Shown here one piece after another: positions 1 to 5,122 of a stretch of 5,122 bases of DNA. The stretch is from Bacteroidota bacterium (GTDB lineage Bacteria > Bacteroidota > Rhodothermia > Rhodothermales > UBA10348): contig JACZYK010000218.1 in assembly GCA_022571135.1 (NCBI GenBank), forward strand, positions 1 through 5,122, written 5' to 3'. The first letter of the stretch is position 1. Each line of letters begins with the position of its first letter. The position numbers and the translations under genes are program-made. Under the pieces are notes generated by a model. The model saw only the letters and a program-made list of their open reading frames with translations. It searched no databases and was not told the DNA's origin.

Positions 1-123
1 CATTTTCGAATCCGATTCCTAGAGCCAGAAGATCCTGAAACTATTTTCCGCCCCCATGTTCACGTATTCACTATTGTCGTTCGGGTGAGAGGTATCGGTG
101 ATCAGGACGAGGCGGTGATCTGA
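1..123 (+). CDS. Possible 3' end of an upstream gene, unidentified (5' end outside window)
   Basis: Frame 1 is open from the window edge to a TGA at 121-123, giving 40 codons that end in ...HVFTIVVRVRGIGDQDEAVI. The segment FTIVVRVRG looks like an amphipathic beta strand, as might close a small domain, but I do not recognise the family. The other two plus-strand frames contain stops in this stretch. An open run of this length at an edge is not rare by chance, and third codon positions are less GC-rich than in the neighbouring genes, so this may be non-coding. If real, it lies in the same direction as the hydrolase and ends about 95 bp before it, so the two could be co-transcribed. Confidence 0.3.
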   Translation, partial: HFRIRFLEPEDPETIFRPHVHVFTIVVRVRGIGDQDEAVI

Positions 124-218
124 GGAGTATGCCGGATAGCCTCAGAACTGCGTCGCCTTTTACTTATTATTCCTGTCACCTTTGCGGCAGAAATCGCTGG
201 ACGATTCCCTGATTGTAT
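124..218 (+). other. Leader upstream of the hydrolase, no assignable element
   Basis: This stretch has no convincing coding capacity. It is locally AT-rich around 157-172 (a run ending ttattatt), followed by a TTTG at 181-184. That is faintly like a Bacteroidota promoter, but the -7 TAnnTTTG element is imperfect (CACCTTTG at 177-184) and no properly spaced -33 TTTG is present. I see no Shine-Dalgarno sequence in the 15 bases before the ATG at 219. No terminator hairpin follows the possible upstream reading frame that stops at 123. Confidence 0.4.
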
Positions 219-2051
219 ATGAGACCGGTAGGAATCACTGTACTATGGTTATTGATGGCTCTTTCTCCGCTGTCTGTCGCGCGTGCCCAGTCAACGAATC
301 CGAAGCATGAGTTCCGCGGAGCATGGATCGCGACGATCAGCAACCTGGACTGGCCCGTCTCGCCGTTTCACCCGACCTCCGAGCAAAAAACACAGCTGAC
401 GGCTATGATGGATGGCCTGGCCGATGCGGGTATCAATGCCGTCTTCTTCCAGATCCGCTCCGAATCAGATGCCATGTACGCGTCGGCGATCGAGCCGTGG
501 TCGAGGCACCTGACGGGCACGCAGGGCCGGGCGCCGGACCCGCTGTACGATCCGCTGGAGTACGCTATCGAACTGGCGCACGAGAGGGGGATGGAGCTCC
601 ACGCCTGGTTCAATCCTTTTCGGGCGGAGGCCAATGTGGCGGCCTACCCGATTCATCCGACGCATGTCATGCGCGAGCACCCGGAGTGGATACTCGTGAT
701 CAACGGTGATCTGGTGATTCTGAATCCGGGACTGCCGGAGGTCAGGGATTACGTGGTGGACGTGATCATCGACGTCGTACGGCGCTACGACATCGACGGC
801 GTGCACTTCGACGACTATTTCTACCCTGAGCCGCCGGATGAAATCGGAACGGAAGACCAATTGACGTTCGACCAGCATGGGGGTGGGTTTTCCAGTATCG
901 CTGACTGGCGGCGCGACAACATCGATCGGTTCGTACGCCAGACCGCGGAAGCCGTGGCGGCGCAGAATCCCGACCTGAAATTCGGCATCAGTCCGTTCGG
1001 GATCTGGCGAAGCGGGGTTCCTGAGGGTATTGTCGGTCTCTCATCGGTCGATGTGATCTATGGCGATGCAAGGAATTGGTTGGACGAGGGGTGGGTCGAC
1101 TACCTGGTACCCCAGCTCTACTGGCCGTTCGGTGGCAAACAGGATTTCGGTACGCTTGCGCCGTGGTGGGTGTCCGTTTCGAACGGCCGCCACATCTACC
1201 CGGGCCTGGCTGCGTATCGGGTTGATCCTGCGACGACGGACACGGTGCTCTTCGGGCCTCAGGAAATACCCGATCAGATTCGTTTTGGAAGGGAGATCGA
1301 CGGGATACAGGGGAATGTACTTTTCCGCGCTGCCAATCTGACGCGGTTTAATGGCGTATCCGATTTTCTGCGAAACGACCTCTATGCGACGCTCGCGCTG
1401 ACACCCGTGATGTCGCATCGAGACGTATTTTCGATACCGGGTGCCCCGGACAATCTAACGGCGGCGTCCAGGACGGATGGGAGCGTCGATCTGAGGTGGG
1501 ATCCGTCGATATTCGGCCTTGCGCTCGCGCGGCGGTTCGGTGTATACCGGATCCGAACGGCTACCGAGCCCGATCCACGCGCTGTAACGAACGATCCGGC
1601 CAACCTGCTCGCCGTCACGTACGGACCCGAGTACACGGATCGGCCCGAGAATCACGAGGATCCGTATTACTACATGGTCACCGGAATCAGCGCCAATTCA
1701 ATGGAAAGCGACGAAAGCAACTTCGCCATTGTCGACGCGACTTCCCTTGCCTCGGAACGAGTTAACGCCATTCCATACCGTTTTACATCAGTTGCGCCGA
1801 ACCCCATGAACGCTGCCGTAGAGATCCGATTCGAACTCGACGCGCCATCGCTTATGGAAATCAGGGTGTACGACGTGCTCGGTCGCGCGCGGGCTCTGCT
1901 GGTCGATGGTGATCTCTTTGCTGCCGGATCACATGTCCTACGGTGGGATGGGGTGGACATCTCCGGAAGAAGAATGGGCAGCGGGACATACTTCCTGGTG
2001 CTCTCGGATGGTACTCGGCGCATTACGCGCGGGATCACCATCGTTCGATAG
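219..2051 (+). CDS. Secreted GHL10 (DUF187/YddW-like) glycoside hydrolase with FN3-like and FlgD/T9SS-type C-terminal domains
   Basis: This is a probable glycan-cleaving enzyme of 610 residues, exported and likely held at or released from the cell surface. Residues 1-23 form a signal peptide (basic start, hydrophobic core LWLLMAL, ARA then QS as cleavage site). There is no lipobox Cys, unlike the E. coli relative YddW (DigH), a lipoprotein hydrolase of denuded peptidoglycan glycans. The TIM-barrel GHL10 domain spans about 28-388, with EFRGAWIAT and NLDWP (31-46), FQIR (77-80), HAWFNPFR (128-135), DGVHFDDYFYPE (193-204, likely active-site acids), SPFGIWR (258-264), PQLYWPF and NVLFRAANL, the same order as in YddW. 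An FN3-like module covers about 409-506. The tail 521-610 has PNP (527-529), WDG (576-578) and SGTYF (588-592), a FlgD-Ig or T9SS type A sorting domain. The frame opens at a TTG at 213, but ATG 219 is preferred because it gives a cleaner signal peptide. Enzyme class is well supported; the substrate is inferred. Confidence 0.9.
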   Translation: MRPVGITVLWLLMALSPLSVARAQSTNPKHEFRGAWIATISNLDWPVSPFHPTSEQKTQLTAMMDGLADAGINAVFFQIRSESDAMYASAIEPWSRHLTGTQGRAPDPLYDPLEYAIELAHERGMELHAWFNPFRAEANVAAYPIHPTHVMREHPEWILVINGDLVILNPGLPEVRDYVVDVIIDVVRRYDIDGVHFDDYFYPEPPDEIGTEDQLTFDQHGGGFSSIADWRRDNIDRFVRQTAEAVAAQNPDLKFGISPFGIWRSGVPEGIVGLSSVDVIYGDARNWLDEGWVDYLVPQLYWPFGGKQDFGTLAPWWVSVSNGRHIYPGLAAYRVDPATTDTVLFGPQEIPDQIRFGREIDGIQGNVLFRAANLTRFNGVSDFLRNDLYATLALTPVMSHRDVFSIPGAPDNLTAASRTDGSVDLRWDPSIFGLALARRFGVYRIRTATEPDPRAVTNDPANLLAVTYGPEYTDRPENHEDPYYYMVTGISANSMESDESNFAIVDATSLASERVNAIPYRFTSVAPNPMNAAVEIRFELDAPSLMEIRVYDVLGRARALLVDGDLFAAGSHVLRWDGVDISGRRMGSGTYFLVLSDGTRRITRGITIVR

Positions 2052-2054
2052 CTG

Positions 2055-2072
2055 GTTCGCACCGAACTTTTT
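2055..2072 (+). terminator. Short intrinsic terminator candidate after the hydrolase
   Basis: GTTCG (2055-2059), loop CAC, then CGAAC (2063-2067) and five T residues (2068-2072) make a 5-bp perfect stem with a U-tract, starting three bases after the hydrolase stop codon; a G-U pair could extend it. The stem is shorter than in typical strong terminators. On the minus strand the T-run lies upstream of the hairpin, so it would serve only the plus-strand gene. Confidence 0.5.
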
Positions 2073-2082
2073 CGCGCAGAGG

Positions 2083-2104
2083 CCGGCGGAGTCCCGGACC
2101 CCGC
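2083..2104. repeat. Intergenic GC-rich near-palindromic repeat, copy 1
   Basis: This is the first of two direct copies separated by 40 bp start to start. Both contain the exact 16-mer GAGTCCCGGACCCCGC (here 2089-2104) preceded by CCGGCG; copy 1 has one extra G. The centre GTC-CCG-GAC is an inverted repeat flanked by GCG and CGC, so each copy can form a small imperfect hairpin. It lies between the ends of two convergent genes, so it is outside coding sequence. Whether it belongs to a genome-wide repeat family cannot be seen from one window. Confidence 0.75.
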
Positions 2105-2122
2105 GCACCCTCTCGCGCTGTA

Positions 2123-2143
2123 CCGGCGAGTCCCGGACCCCGC
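2123..2143. repeat. Intergenic GC-rich near-palindromic repeat, copy 2
   Basis: This second copy has the 16-mer GAGTCCCGGACCCCGC at 2128-2143, identical to copy 1 apart from the missing G just before the core. It can fold on itself (GGCG at 2125-2128 with CGCC at 2141-2144). Alternatively its left part GCGAG (2126-2130) can pair with CTCGC at 2112-2116. It ends 13 bp beyond the stop codon of the minus-strand regulator. It might therefore act as a 3' stem-loop for that transcript, but there is no T-run to make a standard terminator on the minus strand. Confidence 0.75.
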
Positions 2144-2156
2144 CAAGACCCGGGCA

Positions 2157-2996
2157 TCAGATCATCAATCTCTCTTTCAGCAGCTTCGATCTTTCCCGAC
2201 TCGCGATGACTTCGTGATTACCCGTCATGATGAGTTTGTAGCGACCTGAGAACCAGGGCACAAGCTCCTTTATGTGCGCGAACCGTACGATAGCCGACCG
2301 GTGTACGCGCACGAAGTCTTCCGGGTCGAGCAGGCCCGCTAGCTGATCCAGCGTGTAACTCACGATGTGCTGCTTCAGTCTCGGTCTGGGCGCTGCCTGA
2401 TCGTCCTCAATAATGAAAACGCGTGTAATCCCCTCCGAGATCTCGATGGAAACCAAACGCTCGACGGGAACGACCAGTATTCTATCTCGATACGGTATTG
2501 AGAGCTGTTCGATCGCCGCCTCCGAGCGGGACGATTCTTTGTCGGTTTCCGTCGTTTCGGCGCGGGTGTCCATCCAGTCGAGCAGTCTCGCCAGCTGATC
2601 GTCGGTAGCAATTCTGTTATCTGGCCTTTTGACGAGTCTTTCTGCACGTGCCAGGGCTTCGTCAAGGCGCTCTCTGGGAATGGGCTTCAGGAGATAATCG
2701 ACTGCATTGGCCTCGAACGCACGAATGGCATACTCGTCATATGCCGTCGTAAACACGACGATCGGTCGCTTCTGAGGATCGAGTCGATCGAGGACCTCGA
2801 ACCCGTCATGCCCGGGCATATGGATGTCGAGAAATAGAACATCCACGTCGGTTGTATTGAGCAGTTTGACAGCCTCTACTCCGTCCGAGGCTTCCCCGAC
2901 TATTTCCAGGCGGTCTTTTCCCTTAAGGCTGATTAGCAGCTTTTTAAGTCTGCGACGTGCGGGTGGCTCGTCATCGACTACGAACACACGAAGCAT
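2157..2996 (-). CDS. LytTR-family DNA-binding response regulator
   Basis: This is a cytoplasmic transcription regulator of 279 residues, the usual length for the LytR/AlgR family. Residues 1-122 are a complete receiver domain: acidic pair D8-D9, phospho-acceptor D57 in FLDIHMPG, T84 in FTTAYDEYA, switch aromatic Y101 and K104 in YLLKP. A variable, charged linker (about 123-160) leads to a LytTR domain at about 163-279, with IPYRDRILVVPVERLVSIE, then FVRVHRSAIVR (228-238) and the terminal ASRERSKLLKERL. LytTR domains bind direct-repeat DNA through a beta-rich fold rather than a helix-turn-helix. The ATG is the only reasonable start, since an in-frame TAA lies 15 bases upstream. No Shine-Dalgarno is seen. 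It lies 56 bp downstream of the kinase gene on the same strand, so the kinase is its likely partner. No residue is missing from the phosphorylation site. Target genes are unknown. Confidence 0.95.
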   Translation of the reverse strand: MLRVFVVDDEPPARRRLKKLLISLKGKDRLEIVGEASDGVEAVKLLNTTDVDVLFLDIHMPGHDGFEVLDRLDPQKRPIVVFTTAYDEYAIRAFEANAVDYLLKPIPRERLDEALARAERLVKRPDNRIATDDQLARLLDWMDTRAETTETDKESSRSEAAIEQLSIPYRDRILVVPVERLVSIEISEGITRVFIIEDDQAAPRPRLKQHIVSYTLDQLAGLLDPEDFVRVHRSAIVRFAHIKELVPWFSGRYKLIMTGNHEVIASRERSKLLKERLMI

Positions 2997-3005
2997 AGCG
3001 GTATG

Positions 3006-3033
3006 CGGTTAATTTCAATCGGTTAATTTCAAT
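3006..3033. repeat. Perfect 14-bp tandem duplication before the response regulator
   Basis: CGGTTAATTTCAAT occurs twice head to tail with no mismatch, in the 56-bp spacer between kinase and regulator, ending 9 bp before the regulator ATG on the minus strand. Each unit holds GGTTAAT, which resembles one half of a LytTR-type box (about W-M-M-G-T-T-N-R-K). TCGGTTAAT at 3019-3027 fits eight of nine positions and GCGGTTAAT at 3005-3013 fits seven. The 14-bp period is shorter than the roughly 21-bp spacing of known LytTR sites. The duplication is certain; a regulatory role is conjecture, and simple replication slippage is an alternative. Confidence 0.85.
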
Positions 3034-3052
3034 TCAACGTGAGAAAGAGATT

Positions 3053-5122
3053 CTAATTCCGGTGAGATGATTGAGTATTGACCACGTCCTGAGGGCTCGA
3101 AACACCGTCGCCGGAGAACTCCGAAACTTCTGCGGGTGGAAATCGAAGGGTTACCCTGGTTCCCGAATCGGGATCGCTCTCCATGGTCAGGAGATCCGAT
3201 CGGCCATAGTGCTTCTCCAGTCGTGCCGCGACGTTCGACAGTCCGATGCCGAAGAATGGCGCCGCTCCAACGAGGGGTTCGGGCGCCCCGAACAGGGCCG
3301 GAATTCCGACACCGCTGTCGACGACCTCGACGACGGCCGATCCTCCGGTATCTGCTTTGCACGAGAGAACCAATCTTCCCTTGTCCCTTCTCTTTTCCAG
3401 TCCATGCTTTATGGCGTTTTCAACGATCGTTTGAACGGTGAGTGCCGGCACCGGATGCCCGGCCAATGAAGGATCCATCGTGCAGTCGACCGTTAGACGG
3501 TCGCCGAAACGAGCGCTTTCGATCCTTAGATAGTGATCCACAAGCGCGAATTCGTCCTCCATACCTACGAACGCCTTGTCGCCGGCCTGCAGCGTATAAC
3601 GAAAGATAGATGCCAGATGCTCTACCACCGCCTCTGCCTCTTCGGGTCGCTCCTCGATAAGCGACAGTATTGTATTGAGCGTGTTGAATAGAAAGTGCGG
3701 ATTGATCTGCGCACGAAGCGCACGGAGGTGAGCATTCGATGTTGCTTTTGCCAGTTGCCGTTCGCGCTCTACGAGTTTGAGACGCTCGACTGCTAGGGCC
3801 AGTTGGTTGCCGAGAGTACGCATCTGTTCGAGATCTTCGAGGTTGTACACAGCTCGACGCCGAGTCTTCCGCCCGAATACGATCAATCCTCTTGCTTCGC
3901 TCTCAGCATATATCGGGACCACGAGCGCGGCTTGGTGCTCCTGAAGAACGTCCGCCAGTTCCGGAGGCACCGTGTTCTCGTTCAATTCTGGGTTTCGGGC
4001 CCAGATCGACGGGGACTTCCTGAAGTGTGGCCATACGAGATTAAACACCTGCTCGGTGAAATAGGGTGGTTCAGGATGAAAGCGGCCGGTAACCCACTCA
4101 TCCTTTCCGGTCGTGGACGGGAGAAACACTATAGCCGAGCGCGCCTTGAACACGATTCCTATGATTTCGACAGTGCGCTGTGCGAGCAGATCGGCCTCGA
4201 GAAGATCGGCCATCTCAGCCTGAAATCGGCTCAGCTGTTTCCGTGCCTTGTATCGCTCGGACGAAAAGAAGGACGAAGCAAAGAGTCTCAGCCGTCGGGC
4301 TATACGTTCGAAAAGGACGAGGAGAAGGACGACGTACAACCCCTCGATAACCACACGGGAGGCTCCGGTACGGCTCAAGGCGGACTCCATGACGCTCAGG
4401 CCGCCCACGAACGCAAAGAATATCAGGCCTAGAACAAATACGGATACGAAGGCTCTCGTCAGGATTTCATCGACCTTTCCATGTCTGAGCGTACCGAGGC
4501 TGAACAGTGTGACCGGCGCGACGGCAAGAAGCTGGGCCCCAACGATGATCCAGCCCGCCGTCGTGTCCGACACCGATAGGAAAATAGGAATGAAACCAAG
4601 TACCGCGAAGGAGACCAAAATCGCGATGCTCAGGATGATCGCGGCTCCCGATCGTCCCCATTCTCCCAGAATATGCTGCGTCTCATCGTCCTTCCCCAGA
4701 TAAGAGACGAATACGAGGAAAGCCGCACCGGCAATATAGCAGGACGCGTAGAAGAGGATCGGGATAAGCATATCCTCTATCGTGATAGGCCCCAGGTGCC
4801 CGAAAAGCACCGTGTACATTACAGGGGGTACCAGAATTATCGGGACGGCGTAGGCGACGTAATGAATTTTTCTGAGAGGCCCTTTCCCAGCGAGTTTAGC
4901 CTCAGCGATTACTTTCTCGAGAAGCAGCACAGGGAAACCGATCCACCCGAGGAGGCCGACGAGCGTCAGGATCTGGAAGACGATGTCGTAGGAAGAATCG
5001 GTCTCGGGCGGTCCGAGTAGTTCGACCAAGAGGAGACGCAATAGATTTCCAACGATCCAGAGTGACGAAACGCCAATCAGAATGAATTCGAATCGTGATT
5101 TTTTTGTCCGAAATACCAGCGG
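3053..5122 (-). CDS. LytS-type sensor histidine kinase, multi-TM plus GAF (5' end outside window)
   Basis: This membrane kinase probably phosphorylates the regulator encoded next to it. The visible part is 689 residues, numbered here from the codon at 5120-5122. About eight hydrophobic segments (near 11-28, 47-68, 88-108, 117-142, 159-183, 190-210, 224-244, 257-272) form an N-terminal membrane sensor region that I cannot assign to a named family. After a basic linker with SSERYKARKQLSRF comes a GAF domain (about 297-448) and a short helical stretch. The His_kinase core follows: QINPHFLFNTLN with phospho-acceptor H476, then the HATPase with N box ENAIKHGL (568-575), G1 DSGVGI (602-607) and G2 FGIGLSNV (624-631). 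A polar tail of about 28 residues ends at TAG 3053-3055. A TTG at 5039-5041 could be read as a start, but the frame stays open to the edge and encodes FEFILIGVSSLWIVGNLL just before it. The true start is therefore very likely beyond 5122. All catalytic motifs are intact. The GAF ligand and the stimulus are unknown. Confidence 0.93.
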   Translation of the reverse strand, partial: PLVFRTKKSRFEFILIGVSSLWIVGNLLRLLLVELLGPPETDSSYDIVFQILTLVGLLGWIGFPVLLLEKVIAEAKLAGKGPLRKIHYVAYAVPIILVPPVMYTVLFGHLGPITIEDMLIPILFYASCYIAGAAFLVFVSYLGKDDETQHILGEWGRSGAAIILSIAILVSFAVLGFIPIFLSVSDTTAGWIIVGAQLLAVAPVTLFSLGTLRHGKVDEILTRAFVSVFVLGLIFFAFVGGLSVMESALSRTGASRVVIEGLYVVLLLVLFERIARRLRLFASSFFSSERYKARKQLSRFQAEMADLLEADLLAQRTVEIIGIVFKARSAIVFLPSTTGKDEWVTGRFHPEPPYFTEQVFNLVWPHFRKSPSIWARNPELNENTVPPELADVLQEHQAALVVPIYAESEARGLIVFGRKTRRRAVYNLEDLEQMRTLGNQLALAVERLKLVERERQLAKATSNAHLRALRAQINPHFLFNTLNTILSLIEERPEEAEAVVEHLASIFRYTLQAGDKAFVGMEDEFALVDHYLRIESARFGDRLTVDCTMDPSLAGHPVPALTVQTIVENAIKHGLEKRRDKGRLVLSCKADTGGSAVVEVVDSGVGIPALFGAPEPLVGAAPFFGIGLSNVAARLEKHYGRSDLLTMESDPDSGTRVTLRFPPAEVSEFSGDGVSSPQDVVNTQSSHRN

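Noticed and set aside
158..184. Bacteroidota-type promoter (TTTG / TAnnTTTG) before the hydrolase
   Set aside because: Only the TTTG of the -7 element is present; the TA is replaced by CA, and the upstream element is a plain T-run at a poor distance. This is not enough to call.
129..212. Small 27-codon plus-strand frame with a CHLC motif, preceded by GAGGAG, ending just before the hydrolase frame
   Set aside because: The GAGGAG at 122-127 is one base from the ATG, too close to act as a ribosome binding site. The peptide is very short, has no recognisable fold beyond one CxxC, and lies in the leader where chance frames are common.
213..218. TTG at 213 as the hydrolase start
   Set aside because: It adds only Met-Tyr ahead of an ATG at 219, directly follows an in-frame TGA at 210-212, and has no ribosome binding site of its own. 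ATG 219 followed by Arg and a hydrophobic core is the better signal peptide start.
1670..2146. A 158-codon minus-strand frame covering the hydrolase tail and the spacer
   Set aside because: It is rich in Arg and Ser, as expected for antisense of GC-rich coding sequence. It overlaps the well-supported sorting domain and has no homologous motif.
2149..2154. CCCGGG palindrome near the regulator stop
   Set aside because: A 6-bp palindrome with no loop or T-run; expected by chance in GC-rich sequence and not a terminator.
3803..4432. A 209-codon plus-strand frame opposite the kinase
   Set aside because: It lies wholly antisense to the GAF and membrane regions of a gene with clear domain motifs. 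Its translation has no recognisable domain and is explained as a shadow of the kinase coding sequence.

Overview
The window holds two convergent gene blocks and little else. On the plus strand is one secreted enzyme (219-2051): a GHL10/DUF187 glycoside hydrolase-like protein with a signal peptide, a fibronectin-III-like module and a C-terminal FlgD-Ig/type IX secretion-like tail. On the minus strand is a two-component system, sensor kinase first (3053 to beyond the right edge), then its LytTR response regulator (2157-2996), in the kinase-regulator order usual for LytS/LytR-type pairs.

Organism: a Gram-negative bacterium of the Bacteroidota/Rhodothermota kind is the best guess. The grounds are the PNP...WDG...SGTYF sorting-type tail, the moderately GC-rich coding sequence, and the absence of a convincing Shine-Dalgarno sequence before the two starts that can be seen. 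Other phyla that carry FlgD-Ig tails cannot be excluded. There is no rRNA, tRNA, CRISPR array, transposase or phage gene.

Layout: 1-123 is an open frame entering from the left edge, perhaps the last 40 codons of an upstream gene. 124-218 is a leader with no clear promoter. 219-2051 is the hydrolase. 2052-2156 is the convergent spacer, with a short hairpin plus T-run just after the hydrolase stop and two copies of a roughly 21-bp GC-rich near-palindromic repeat. 2157-2996 is the response regulator. 2997-3052 is the kinase-regulator spacer, containing a perfect 14-bp tandem duplication just upstream of the regulator start. 3053-5122 is the kinase, whose frame is still open at the right edge.

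Function: the kinase has at least eight membrane segments, a cytoplasmic GAF domain and a complete LytS-type HisKA/ATPase core. It should phosphorylate Asp57 of the regulator, whose LytTR domain binds DNA. The signal sensed and the target genes cannot be read from the sequence. The hydrolase probably acts on glycan, perhaps peptidoglycan, at the cell surface. Nothing but adjacency links it to the two-component system. I see no clearly new system here; the most interesting points are the two repeat elements and the unassigned membrane sensor region of the kinase.
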